Of a stretch of 64,000 bases of DNA, positions 39,301-52,032 are shown piece by piece. Each line of letters opens with the position of its first letter. Within the stretch, counting starts at the first letter, position 1. The DNA lies in assembly GCA_947846985.1 (NCBI GenBank), contig CANTUZ010000006.1:48527207-48591206 (forward strand), given 5' to 3'. Both the position numbers and the translations under genes were made by a program. The stretch comes from Fratercula arctica (taxonomy: Eukaryota > Chordata > Aves > Charadriiformes > Alcidae). Below the pieces are notes generated by a model. That model was not told where the DNA came from and did no database searches. It saw nothing but the letters and a program-made list of their open reading frames with translations.

Positions 39301-40994
39301 GCTCCTGAATTTCGGAACCCTGTGTCCTCCTGTCTGTCTGTCCTTAACGCCGCATTAAGAGCAAGCTCAGAGTCAGAATCATGATATCTTTGCAGGAAGA
39401 GAGACAAGAAAACGTACTGAAATTTACCATTGATATGTAACCATTCTGCTTTTTGGTTTTGTTCCCCCCTCCCCCCCCAAGATTTAATTGATGCTGCAGC
39501 TTTGGAATAGAGCACTTTCCTCTTTACTGCCTAGCAACAGCCACCCCCCTCTGGCCTTCAGGTTGAAACCTTGCTGTAGTACAATAGCCCATTTGTACTT
39601 GCAGTAAGCAATTCAGGTGATTGCACATTAAAGTATGGTGAATACTAGGGGGCATTTTTCAGCCTTGATTCCAATTCCTGAACATCTGCATATTGCTTGT
39701 TGGTTTTTTGTCTTTTATTTGTGCTTTATCCGCCGAAAATTGGACTTTGAAATTTTAGTTGAGTCACAAGAGAGACTGAAAATGAATTAGACCGTTTAAA
39801 TATAACTCCGTGAAACCACCACCCACTGTTCCTGGCACGCTTTATGTGGTTTATTTTATTTTCGGATAAAGAAGGGCCAGAAGTCCGAGGAAAGACTAGA
39901 ACAGGCAAGAAAATATGAGTGAATAGATGGTTTTGGGGGGAACAAGTTACACTGTTGGGCTTGCAAGGTGAAAGGAGGGAATGTTGTATATCAAAAAGTG
40001 TAAAAGGAGAAGGTGGAGGAGTGGGTAAGGTCCCTTTCCTGGGACTTTTCTAGAAGACTCTGCACTGTGACATCTACATTTTGCCCGGTATGCCTAGGTG
40101 TTGTGACATGCCCCTTGGGGATGCGTGCGCACACTTCACTGGAGGTGTGTGGACTTTATGGAGCAACTGATTTGGATCTGGTGGCGCAGAGATTACCGAG
40201 AGGAGATGAAATGGGTAGATCGGCCTTAGAAGGACTTTTTTCTATGGACCTGAAGTGGACTGTGCGGGTGGTGGCATCAGAGAGAGAGTGATTGCGTGTT
40301 TGCTGGACTAAGCAAATGGACAGGATTCTCACTGCAAACAGAGGGATGACTTTGGAAGCCAAATGTCAAAGCAGCTCCAGACTTGAGACTGGTACATGGG
40401 ATGAGATGCTTGGAAGTGGGCAAGCAAATAGTTTGAGGTTTGCCTATTTAAAAAGCTTATCATTCTAGTTTAAATCCTTGTAAAATGTACTTTTTGAGTC
40501 GGAGCTTACTTGATGTTTTGGGAGGACTCGCTTTGATGAGAATACGCAGCTCTGGCCAGGCCAGGTTGTTCTCTGTACACATGGGTGGGTGTAGGAGGGC
40601 GTCTGGTGTGAAGCAGAATGCACATCTCTGGAAGTCCTGCACTTAAACTTAGTTATTTATGTGGGAGCTGGGTTGGGGTGGGGATGGAGGAATCCATTCG
40701 TAACAGTGGATTCTCAGCACTTTGAAACTCTGATGTATTTTATTCTGTGTATAAAGATGAGTTCAGGACAACTCCTTCTTGTAGCAAATGAGTGATGGAA
40801 CAAGGATGCCTCTTTGAGGTCAACAGAGCTAAACGACTCGGTGAACTTACTGGAGAGGTACGGAGGTGAAATCAGAATAAAGGACAGCAGAAGAATAATT
40901 ATTGACTTTTATGGAGGCAAATGATAATTGGATACCCATCATTCATTTTCAGCACAAGTGGCATATTCACAGCGTCTCTTTGTTGGAACTCAGT

Positions 40995-41270
40995 TTGAGG
41001 AGGAGTGGGGACAGGCTGGAAGAGGGCCAGAAGAGGTCAGGGACAGCAATTGGAGATTTCAGGAGCAGGAGCTCTGAGGAAACGGATGAAAAGACTGAGG
41101 ACATTTGGCTTAAGGGATGATCAGATGAGGGAAGGCCATAAGAGCAATCCTTAAGCATGTAAAAATAAAAAGCTGTTCCAAAGAGAAGGGGATTGACTGT
41201 TCTCAACATCAGTGGTGGAAAGGAGAAAATAAAGCGTGCTCAAATGCAGCAGTGCATAGGGTGATTATTT
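40995..41270 (+). mobile_element. Ancient diverged CR1 LINE 3' region
   Basis: The order of phrases follows an old CR1 consensus shared by birds and other sauropsids: GGGACAGGCTGGAAGAGGGC, CAGAAGAGGTCAGGGACAGC, then a GAGG..CTGAGG section, then AAGCTGTTCCAAAGAGAAGG followed by a TTGACTGTTCTC..CATC section and CAAATGCAGCA. Divergence is high, with many small gaps. The tail is not seen, so it is truncated at both ends. It is in the same orientation as the host gene. Confidence 0.7.
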
Positions 41271-41697
41271 GGGACGGACAAGGAGATTCTATATTTGGAG
41301 CAGGGCAGGAGAACGTCTGCCTGGCGTGGCAGTCGGGTGAGCGGAGCCTGCCTTGAACCAAGTGATCTCCTGTGGTCTCCTCCCAAGCCTCTCTCTGTCA
41401 GATTTTATGCCTCCTCCTTTGGAGAGAGCTTTTTGTGTGTCCGCCAGCAATTTGATTTGTGGTGCAGCATGAATAACTTTGGGACACTGCTCTGGTTATC
41501 AGTGTTGATTTCCTCAGTTGTATATTAGAACTGAAGGGTCAGCTCGGAGATGTCAGTGTTGTCAGATAAAAACAAACTCAGCTGAAATGCAGTTCAGCTG
41601 GTGAGATGGAGCTTATCTGAGCTAAGCCACGTGATATGACATTCATGGTAACAGTTTCCTTACATAAATACGTAGAAATTATATTGTATCCCCTCTC

Positions 41698-41716
41698 TTT
41701 TTTTTTTTTTTTTTTT
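41698..41716. repeat. T homopolymer (19 nt)
   Basis: Uninterrupted T-run on the + strand. Confidence 0.95.
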
Positions 41717-42265
41717 AATCTGCGGTTTTCATTTTATCTAATACACATGACTGAACTTCTAAATATTTTCGTAAAACATCCAAGCTGACATACTGGCTAG
41801 AAATCTCTCCAGTTCCATTGGAATTGCACTGGTAAATTAACATATACTGAGAAGAAAATGAGGCTGGTAACAGAAAGGTTACTTGGCATTGTCTTGTATA
41901 TAGGGTTAACTTCTTGAGATTCATGAGATAAAACAAAGGTTTTACCTTCTTTTTAATTTTAAAAATTAAACATTTATTTGGGGATTTATCTAATTCCAAA
42001 TAATCCTAAATCTTCAAATAATAGGTAGCTTTTCTAAGCATTGCTAAGTGTTTCTAGGGTTTTGGGTTAGCATGCTCTCTTAATTCCTCATTGTCCTTTG
42101 GGAAGCGGGATATTATTCAGAAGTTAAATCATACAGTTCAAATAAAGATGTCCACGCTGTCAGAATAACACCTGGCATTCAATCTAATTTCTTTGCAGTT
42201 CACAGTGTAACCTAATGATTGGCAATTGAAAGGAATAAAATGCTGCCAGTTGGGCAGTATTGAGA

Positions 42266-42374
42266 TTTTTTTTTTTTTTTTTTTTTTTTTTTGATCGGCA
42301 GATTTTCTATATAAAAAGCAAGGTTTCAAGGTGGGGTGTTTTTTTTTGATCAATAGGTTTTCTGTATAGAAAAG
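42266..42374. repeat. Local two-copy duplication with T-runs
   Basis: A T27 run (42266-42292) is followed by GATCGGCAGATTTTCTATAT; 55 bp later a T9 run (42339-42347) is followed by GATCAATAGGTTTTCTGTAT. The 27-nt units after the T-runs are about 80% alike, so a T-run plus its flank was duplicated in tandem and then diverged. Confidence 0.75.
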
Positions 42375-45147
42375 TGTTAGTGAAACATCCACCGCTATTC
42401 ACATACGTACAGAAATGGTCTCTTGCTGTAAGTAAACGTAATTGTCTCTGACAGTAAAAAGTACCACTTGGACTTGATTATGCGGCTGGTCACATTTTAT
42501 TGAGACACTGACATATTCCCTGTGGTCTGGGAAGAAAAGAAGATTATACGATTGTGAAATTTCGCTGGGTCAGTGCTCTGCCTCTGAATGCAGGATTATA
42601 CACAAACATTTTCAAGGTGGGGGATTGTTTTTAATGTTTTTTTTTACCGCCCTCGGCATCCTAACCTGTTGGAAAACACAGGGCACAGTCTTTTGGAGCT
42701 TGGGACCTGGTTCTTTTCTTGCATTAGGAGAAAATAGTAGTAAATCCCTTTGTTAAATAATTAGACCTGTAAACTTTGAAGGCAATTTTATTCCCTTAGC
42801 TGTATTTAAAACAGAGGCTAAGATATCCTTGTATGGCCAAGATAAAAGTTGAGATTAAATCATACAGAGCACTGCTGTATCTTTGGACATAGTACAAATT
42901 TATCTAAAATACTTTAGATAAATTGCGCAAAGATATAGATTGTGATGTTATACACACACACATGCAATCCTGTACACCACAGAGGAAAACCCATCTCTTG
43001 TGACTGAAATTTAGCAACTGTAGAAGTTAATAAGAAAAAAACAGTGGTGGTGATGTTGTTGGTTTGGAAAGAAAATGGCATGATTTTGAGAGATCCTCTT
43101 GCAAACAAGAGATTGTTTAATGAAGAAAAAAAAAAGAGGTTTCTTGTGTAGATACCTCCATTCTGTGTATATTTTGAAAGAACTTGTTTTAAAGACAGTT
43201 CATCTGTTGAAAACAGTTTTCTGTATTAAAAAGAAGAAATGTATGAGGGAGTAGATCAGTCCTCTTCGTGGTATGTATTTGAAGACTGAGAGCTCAGTGT
43301 TAGGAAGAAGCAAGATTTGCTTGCTTGCACCTAAACCCTCTTGTAACCAAAGGGAACAATGAATCATGGCAACGACTTCTGCGCTGAAGTGTACAACGTA
43401 CAAGGTGTCTCCTCTCTCCTCTCCCTCTGGAATTAACAGTCTTCGGGATTTTGAAAAATAGCCTATTTGAGGGTCTGGAGCTATCGTTCTCCATATTAAG
43501 GTTTCTGTGATTCATTAACTATTCTGAAAATGTATAGTGACTACAATCTTTTTTTTTATTTTTTTTTTAAATGTATCTCCAGAATGATGGGGAAGAAATG
43601 CTAAATGACATTCTTATCTGTCTCTACACTGGATAATTAAGCAAGGTGTATGTCACAGGAAAGTGAGTGCTTTAAAATAAAAATAAAAAAAAAAAAGGAT
43701 GATTTTAAATAAAGTGTAGGATGCTTTGATAACTGAAGCCCACGAGTGTGAATCAGGCAATCTGGTTTCTGTTCCTGGCTCTGTCATTGCCTACCTGTCT
43801 GCCCTAGAATAAGCGATTTGCTTATTCTAAACATTTTCAAAAACTTCCACAGTTCTGTCGTTTTGATTTCTTGGGCATCTGGTTTAATGTCAAAGTCAAC
43901 TGCCTTTCAGATTTCGCCTGCATGATTGTAAGTGATCATATAGCAATAATTTAACAAGTTATTGCATGATAGCAGAACTGCACCTGATTACACGTGCTCA
44001 TAGTCCATTGCAAATTAACACCTTTAAACAACCTTCACTTTGGCCAATGCATTTTACTGTACTTTTGTGCTCTGTTCAATTCATTCACAAAGTACTGTGG
44101 TAACGTTGATCTTTTGCCATCCATTTTCCATACTGCAAATAAAAATTGTATTAAGAAGGTCTTTATTTTTGAAAATCTGGTGTATTCAAAACAGTTTCCA
44201 TCAAATTTACAACCCAGATAATGTATTTTGCCTATATTCAAAGTCTTTTTGGCTGACTTGCAAAGGATCTGAATTAACTAAACTCTTCAGTTCTTTGCCC
44301 AGCAATTTCTGGACTCAAATGCTTGTGCACAATGCAACATTTTTTGGACCTTAGATGAGGGATTTTTATGACTGGCACTTGCAGATGCTGCTGATTCATG
44401 AAATACTGAGAGTATTCACTATATTGCTTTGGAAGACCATACACAGAAGAATGAAAAAAGAACTTGCCTTATGCTGGGATGCAATTCATACCTGCAGTTG
44501 CTTCTGAAATTGTGACTTAAAATATTAAGACTTACTGAAAATCGGAGTAAAAGGATTCAGAACAGTTATAAACTCAGATAATTTCTACATGGAGAACATG
44601 TACTGGACTTCTTTTTCGAACAGAATGTGTTTGCAGATGGCTTGCTTCTTGACAGATCTTTCAAAGCGTGGACGCCTTGGATTTATAGAGGTGATTTACA
44701 CAAATGTCAGTTGATGATTTGTCGGTGGATTTGGCCACGTGCACTGTCTTATGACAGAGTTTGACTCACTAGATTAACTCGTAAGTCATATGACTGCTTC
44801 GGTTACTGCACTTACATCATTCCATATGTTTTCAACAGTTTTCCTTCATCAGTAATAAGAGGTAATTAGTAGTTTTCCATTAGTAGACTGTTAAAATGTG
44901 ATGGACTCTTCAACTCATTGTTTTAAAATACTATTATGTTGTTTCTGTGTCTGATGCTAGCATAGGCAAGGCATCAGGGTTTACCATGGGTGTTGGTTTC
45001 CACAGGAAAAGATTGCGTAACTGCAAGAATTGTTGTTTATTAAACAGATAGATTTGAAAGAGCCTTTTTCAGTTTACAGTGGCATGTTATTGCTGAAAAG
45101 TAAGGTAAATACTCTCTAAGAAGTCACAGGTATTCAGAGCTATCGAA

Positions 45148-45175
45148 TTTTTTTTTTTTTTTTTTTTTTTTTTTT
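45148..45175. repeat. T homopolymer (28 nt)
   Basis: Uninterrupted T-run followed by CCC. Confidence 0.95.
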
Positions 45176-46003
45176 CCCAAAAACTCTTCTGAGCTTAAAA
45201 TAGACTAGAAGAGTAGTTGAGGGATTTTGTGTGTGCTTTACCTGCTTTTACCCTCTTCTGGGCAATCATTTGACAGACCCTTGTTGGAACTCATATTGGC
45301 ATTCTCATGTTCTGAAGTATTTGGAAGATCTGGGTGCTGACTAGATGTCAGGAAAACTGACATACAAATCTCTTAGAAAGCTTTGGAAATCTCACCTATG
45401 GCCAATTTATGACTTTGCAATGTTTAGTGTAGAGGAACAATGAATTGCTGGTTTTCCAATAAACTGTGAAATCACAGAGTAAGAGAATCAGTCATTTTTC
45501 AATGCCTTCCACCATCTCCCTTGAATGCAAGCTTGGCTTGTATCCCGATGATGGCAATGAGATTTGAACTATCCCTATTAGTTTTATTTAAAAAATATAA
45601 AAGGCATTTCGCTGTCTGATGTGGTGGGTAGTGGCAATATGCCTGGGAGTCCTGTGGCGGAAAAAAAAAACCCCACAATGTAATGTAAAAAATGACTAAG
45701 CTTGGAAGTCAGCATGGGCTGAGATCTGAGGGTGTTCTTCCATCCCATGACAAAGAACTTGTCAGGAAGACGAGAAGTTTGGCCTGAAGCTGTCGTGCAT
45801 ATAATTATACTACGATGGGAGAGGGGACATATGGTCAGGTACCTCTGCAATGTCCAATACCTGGGTGGACCTAAACAAAAAAACTATGAAGTTTTGTTTA
45901 AAAGTACTTTTGTGTCTGCTTATGTATAATTTTCTAAATAGACGACTCAAGTCCCTTTTTATCGAAAATACCCAAAAGCCATACTGCACATAATGTTTTG
46001 TTG

Positions 46004-46028
46004 TTTTTTTTTTTTTTTTTTTTTTTTT
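46004..46028. repeat. T homopolymer (25 nt)
   Basis: Uninterrupted T-run preceded by TTTTGTTG. Confidence 0.95.
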
Positions 46029-47759
46029 AAAGTTCAAAAGCATTTTTCTGCTAGAGAATTGCAACCAAATCTAGAGCCGGTGTTGTGTTATCTGATGTTA
46101 CATGCTTTTTATGGTTTCATGAATTACATTTATTCTATGCCTGTGAAAAGTAAAAGCTGTCGTAAATCATGCTCCTTTATGTTAATAGCATTATATCTAT
46201 ATTTTCGGCACTATGTAGCGTTCGTAGAGATACGCAGGTGCAGATCTGTAAATGCTCCCTTTGATAGCAAAAGTGATATGTTGTTACCCAAGAATGAGCG
46301 GGGTTTTAGCTTTCCCATCATTAGGACAGACCATGCATTCATCGCTCTGTTCCGATAAGCCATGTATAAATTTTTCTGCCAGGCAGAACTGGGTGACAGC
46401 GTAGGGCTGGCAAAAAGCCCTGCCTCCCATGAGAGGTCCATCTCCAATGGAGAGGCTGCTGCGGGTGATGAGACCGGCTGGCCAAAAACCAGGCAAATGG
46501 AAGAAGCAGCACCATGTCACATAGTTGCTGACCCACATCTACTGTCCAAATGTTATGTTTAACCAAAGCTTTCCATTGCTTTTGTGCTGTAGGTCAGTAT
46601 TATTTTGTTTATTTATGACTTACCTATTATTTTTGGTCATTACTATGGTCATCGTGTGACAAGAATAAACACAGTAGCAGATTTCTTGTGACCCGTGACC
46701 CACAAAATTGACATTAGTATCAGTGCTAAAAGTGTGCCCAGAATATCCAGAGTGTATAGAGAGTGATGGCAGACGTGACAAAGGACGTGTCATGGATCTG
46801 CTGTCTGGAGCAGTTGAGGAGGCCTCTGTCTGGAAGCCTTTCCAATGTAACCTGAAGAGTCTGCAGTGGTCCTGGATCCCGTTCTGCACTAAGCTGCGTG
46901 TAGTAAACTGTTCACACCATGAGAATGTTTCTCTTTTCGTATTCTAACCTCCTGATAAATACCCTGTCTTGGACTTGGATTTTTATTTTTCTTTCTTTTG
47001 GAAGCAGCAGGCTTGTGGCAGTCAGTTCAGACCACGGGCAATCTGATCGGGCAGGTTGGACACCAGCCAGTTGAGCACCCTAATTAACAGGAACATGTAA
47101 TTAAAATCTAAGCAGATGTGGCTTGGGCAGGTGGTATTTCCTGACCGCATTGAGTTTGCTGTGGGAACACGCTATATGTGGTGGATACACATAAATACTC
47201 TGTCTGCAACTGTGAAAAATGCTTGTGCATCTGCTGAGCAGTTGGTGTGTGCGAGTCCTGTGCGCTCGCCCAGCGCTGCTGGAACTGACGCATCCCAGCT
47301 CTTAATGCACTGGGACGAGTTCTAAAATCCTGAACGTATGTAAACATACTTAAAACTCAGCCTGGACAAAGTTTGTGGGTAGGAAAAGAGACATATGCAT
47401 GCAAGTCTATAAATATAATAAGCCCATATGATGCGTTTCTTGCGTTATTTTTTGATCATCTGCTACCAGCTACTGTTGGAAACGGCATATTAGGCGAGAT
47501 AACACCATGATCTGATGTAGCTTTACAAAAAAATATTGTCGTTGCGACTCTCGAAATTTGAAAACAACTAGTCAGCTGAAAAATCGGCCCATAAAAATTC
47601 CCAAATTATATTTGTTCTGAGTTCTTACCTAAAATTCCAGTAATCGCTTTAGCAACAATTCTATTGAACTGGAAGAAAATGGAGAGTAAAAATTTACAGT
47701 CAAAATTTGGGAATAAGGAAATCAGATAAAACTCTAACTCTGCAAAACTGGACTTGAGA

Positions 47760-47778
47760 TTTTTTTTTTTTTTTTTTT
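47760..47778. repeat. T homopolymer (19 nt)
   Basis: Uninterrupted T-run; an A-rich run (11 A) follows at 47843-47853. Confidence 0.95.
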
Positions 47779-50700
47779 AATAGGCCATGAAGCGTAGGCC
47801 ATTCCCCATTCGCATTCCAGTACAGACATTAAATCTTTAAAGAAAAAAAAAAACCAAACAAACCACCCTTAAGTTCTTCGTATTTGAGGGAAAGTATTAT
47901 CCCTGTAGATTTTTAAGGTTAAATCTGTAGAACCCTGCTGCGGTTTTAGATTTGTTTTGGGGGTGGGTTGTAGCAGTTTTGATAGGATTGTCCGATAAGG
48001 AATTGTGTCACACAGTTAAATTATTCCATCCTTTCATTGTTAGAGTGACCTATTGTAATTTTTCCGTATCCTCTGAGCGGTGTTTCGCAGCGTCCCAGCG
48101 CGTCCCCAGCAATGAGCAGCTGGTTTACGTAGCAGTACCGTGTTCTGGTCTTCAGCAAACTGTGTCGAAAAAAGCCCTGTTACCGCAGATGACTTTCCAT
48201 TAAGCAGCTTCAGTTCCGTGTTCCCCATGGCTACCAATTTGAAAATGAAATGTCTGTATTTTGTGTGTGCGTGTGTTCATTTATCTTTTATAATCATCAG
48301 TTAAAGATTGGTCTTTTGACGCTGCAGAAAGCCTGGCTTTATTACAGGTGTATCTTTGTCTTATTTCAAATTATTTTCCTAGTTTTAGCACTATGAACCT
48401 TAAAAAGTTGTGGTCTGCTGCTCTTTGCTGGCCAGGACGTTGAGCTGGTCAGGCAGTAGAACACAACTTGGTTACACACAAAATGTAAGAAATGTGTCTT
48501 CATAAACATTTTCTTGATCTTGTTATCGTATCAAAATGGGAAAACTTTTCCTTATTCAAGTGAAGGAGGGTATGTTTTCTGACTTTAAGTGCAATTTTAC
48601 CTGTGTTTTTTAGTTCAGGGACCAAGCACATTTGAGATGGAGCAAAATACCCATGAGACAAGTTTATGTGCTGTTCCTAATGTACCTTAGTTCAATTTTC
48701 TGATCTATATTAGAAAGTAAAGGCGAGTAACTTGTGGAAATCTCTGAGAGCCATCCGATAAAGGCACAGTATTACTCAGACTGTTATTGTTATATTTATT
48801 AACGCTGATTCTCACTTGAGACTAAATCTTAAGTCTGTGGTGGTTCCGCTGCAATAAATTATGCAGATTTACAGCAACTGAGATGTGCCCGTGAACTTTG
48901 CGGTTATTCCCATTGACTGAACCTGAACAAGTAGCTGAGCAAAGTATCTTTTTAATATGAGTAAGGGAATAAAAAATTTGGCTGGCGTTATTAAAGGCAG
49001 CATTGTGAATGGAAATTGGCAATCGCATTGCTATCAATTCCTTCTGAGAATGCAGCCGCTTGCAAAAGTGAGAAACACAATCCGCCCGAGGGCCTGTTGC
49101 TTTCCACCATTAAATCTTACAACTGTGGATCTCGGTGCCCTGGAAGTTTCAGGAAGTGAGTTAATGGGCAATTTGTAGAGGAGGACTATGAGGTACATGT
49201 GAAGTGTTGGGATTTTTCCAGGACAACCTGCCAAACTTTGCACTTTTACAAATTTGATAGGGTTTAGGAACTGCTATTTTTACATGATACACTTATTATC
49301 CAACTAGTATGTAATAAAAATAATGAGTCAATTTACCTCTGACTTTAAGTCCATGCAGTCAGCAGAATTATATCAGAGACAAGCGCAAGTCAGTGATTGC
49401 AAGAAATCTGCAAAAAAAACCCCTTGGTGATGACGTTCATAAGGTTTGTCAGAGTAGTCTAATATGTGCTGATATATTGTAATATAACGTGTGGTCATAA
49501 TGTGCAACTTGATTTTAACATGCTGTAAAGACTTTATGGAGTAAATAGTGAGTGTGCTCATTTCTTTAACTGAATCAGATAGCTTGTCACAAAAGTTTCA
49601 AAGACATGCTTATTTAATTATGAAGTGGAAAGTAACTATACTTCTATTACTAAAGGAGCAATTTGCTTCTTGTGTCTTCTTCTTTTAATGTTTAATTCCT
49701 TTTATTGAAACTAAATTCTTCTTGTTGCAATGTGCCATAACCTTATTGGCCTGGGATGAGTTTCTTCAATTATTTATTCTATTAATGTTTCTATCCCTCA
49801 CCTGAGGGAAATGCAGATACAGTGTTAATGATTGTGTTAATCAAGCAACTTTCTGCATTTCTGCAGTGCCCAAGTTTATGTCATTACATTAGCGGGCACA
49901 GGAGATGAAATTGGAACCTTGCAATATACTACAGATTGGATTAACTCGTCTGGTTTGTGTAGACTGCTTGAAGACTTATTTTAGGTAATTTAAAAAAGAT
50001 TAAATCTGCAAGACGGTTATTCCTCCTGACAGGGTCTCTGAAGTCCTCAACATAAGTCCAGTGTTCTTGTAAAGGTGCTGAACTTTGTGCGTGAATCACC
50101 TTGCCGTGGCAGCGTGGCCTGGGATACACCATCGTTCTTTAAACAGAGAATTTTTGCATAGTTTTTGAATCCTTTGGACGTTGGAATAATTATTTCACTC
50201 ATATGATGTGATGATGGGCATGAGACGTTTGAATGTAGTATACCATTTTTGAGCCGTTTCCAGGCTATAATAGGTGTTGTAACTTCACTGTTTGTCTTTT
50301 TAAGGTTTTGCTGTTATCTAGGCAGTAAATATTCTTTTTTAAAGGTCTGTTGGGCTGGAGAAGGGAGTCTTTATGCTTGCTTTCTGTCATAAGCTTTCCT
50401 TGTTGGAGATCTCCCTGGGGTTAGTGCAGATGCCGATGGGAGCACTGAGTACCGGTACCTTCAGCCTGCGGCGTCGCAGCTGGGTTCCGAATGGCACGGG
50501 GGTGCCCGCAAACTCCTTGGTGGGATTCTCAAATACCTATCGCTTGCAATAATGGTTTTAAAATGACTATGTGTTATTCAGCCATGGCTTTTGATGTGTG
50601 CAAGCCAGCCAGGGTATTTTTTTAAGGATTTGCTAAGAACCCTAAAGCATCTAAATATAATTGGCCTTTTTGTGAAGAGAAAGTTGTGAACAAGAGTTTT

Positions 50701-51593
50701 CAGGCAGCATCAGTATCTCTGTGCTTGGAAGTTAGTACCTCTGTGATCCTTAGTCTTGTTTCTCGGTCCTGAGAGCTTCACAGACACAAAAGAAAAAAAG
50801 AAAAAAAAAATCCTCACAAAATTCAGCAAATATTCCATGAGGTTTTTGTACTGCATTTGGATAGTGCTTTTGATTTGGATAATGGTGCTTTTCATTTCTG
50901 CCCTGCTTTGCTTACATAAATGCTTGCCTACCTAAGTTGTCCCTTCAGCGTGTCAGTCCTCTAAAGTTATCTTTAAAATACTCCGCATCTCGTGTCGTTT
51001 GGCATTTGCTGGGAGGAGGGTGGTCTTGCAGTGCCGTCGCCGGTTTCATCCTATGGCCCATCTGGTCGCAGGTGTTGAACTGTGGTACAAACCCGGTGAT
51101 GCAAGCCCAGACCAATCCATCGGAGGTCTCCGTTGGCACATCAGGTAGATGCTGCCAAAATAATTTCCAGGCTCATGTCGTATGCTTGCCAAGCTGTTGG
51201 CTCAGGTACTCCTTCAGTGCAGGTAGGAAACCTGAGGAAAGCTCTCTGATATTTGGGGGCACAGTTTCATTCTGTTTAGCAAATTTGCTTTACTTGATGA
51301 ATTTAAGCCAAACACATAATTACTACTAATTTTCAGCATTGTGCGCTCCCTGAAGTCAGTGAAATGTTACTTCAGATTGCGTACTTCATATTCAACGGTT
51401 GGTTAAATAGATGCTATATCAGAAACTCGATCAGCACCAGAGAGGTGAATTTTCAAGCATTTACTGTGATAATTTCTACAGGATTCTTTATGTTCTGATT
51501 GGATATGTTTCCTATAAACATTTTTGTCCCTTATTTTATTTCCCAGGAAGCAGTTGTTTTTGTCTCACATTTGGTAAGAAATTGTTTGGAGGG

Positions 51594-51608
51594 AAAAAAA
51601 AAAAAAAA
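51594..51608. repeat. A homopolymer (15 nt)
   Basis: Uninterrupted A-run about 150 nt upstream of the second NAALADL2 exon. Confidence 0.9.
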
Positions 51609-51730
51609 GGGTGATTATTTTTTATTTCCCCCCTTCCCTGCATGTTTGATGACACATTATGAATAAAATTATGGGGTGATGCATATTAAGGTACAAGTGT
51701 CTTGGTGGGAGATAAACTAAAACTGTCTTT

Positions 51731-51755
51731 ACTTGTGTTTTTTTTATTTTCCCAG
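51731..51755 (+). other. 3' splice site of the 46.7 kb NAALADL2 intron
   Basis: A long pyrimidine tract (TGTTTTTTTTATTTTCCCAG) directly precedes the exon. A yUnAy-type branch candidate, TTTAC at 51728-51732, lies about 23 nt upstream of the junction. Using this AG restores the reading frame from the previous exon. Confidence 0.92.
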
Positions 51756-52026
51756 AGATTTGTTACAGTTCCCTGGAGAAGATGATGTAGACATTGCAAT
51801 GAAACTTCTGGTTCAGTGGACTTCCCAAGGCCTCGAAGATGTCCGGCTGGTAAATTACTCTGTTTTGCTTGACCTACCGGGCTCTTCTTCAAACACAGTA
51901 ACTCTGAAAAACAGCGGTGAATGCTTTTATCCTAGTGGACAACAGTGCAGCAGAGAGACCAAAATGCTTCATAGCCAAGACCTCCTCTACTCGTACGCAG
52001 CTTACTCTGCCAAAGGAACTCTTGAG
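51756..52026 (+). CDS. NAALADL2: NAALADL2 coding exon: proximal ectodomain (partial gene)
   Basis: This 271 nt exon starts in the phase left by the previous exon: its first base completes the Arg codon (AG|A), then 90 codons run without a stop to GAG|GTAACA. The peptide begins DLLQFPGEDDVDIAMKLL and contains blocks that I recall as nearly identical in human NAALADL2: WTSQGLEDV, VNYSVLLDLPG and SQDLLYSYAAYSAKGTL. It maps to about residues 166-255, just outside the membrane, entering the protease-associated/M28-like ectodomain. One N-glycosylation sequon (NYS, about residue 198) is visible, as expected for an extracellular segment. Two cysteines (in GECFYP and QQCSRE) could pair. The exon ends in phase 0. 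The readthrough frame extends only three codons past the donor, so the exon boundary is well determined. The next expected exon (human AEVIDVSYGM region) was not found in the remaining 12 kb. Confidence 0.95.
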
Positions 52027-52032
52027 GTAACA
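52027..52032 (+). other. 5' splice site after second NAALADL2 exon
   Basis: CTTGAG|GTAACA is an acceptable donor. It falls exactly after the conserved AKGTL segment, where the human sequence continues from another exon. Confidence 0.88.

Larger units (their letters stand above)
32514..40994. other. NAALADL2 giant intron; no gene seen
   Basis: AT-rich intron with a T-run at 34314, a 9-bp-arm hairpin at 36318-36342 and a C-run at 39464-39478. No protein similarity was recognised in the short frames. Confidence 0.65.
41271..51727. other. NAALADL2 giant intron, 3' part; no gene seen
   Basis: AT-rich intron with the densest homopolymers in the window: five T-runs of 19-28 nt between 41.7 and 47.8 kb. 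It also has a 55-bp-spaced local duplication at 42266-42374 and a short (CA)n at about 42951-42963. No coding similarity was recognised. Confidence 0.65.

Noticed and set aside
39464..39478. C-run as a possible quadruplex on the minus strand
   Set aside because: Only two adjoining runs; the four separated G-tracts required are not present.
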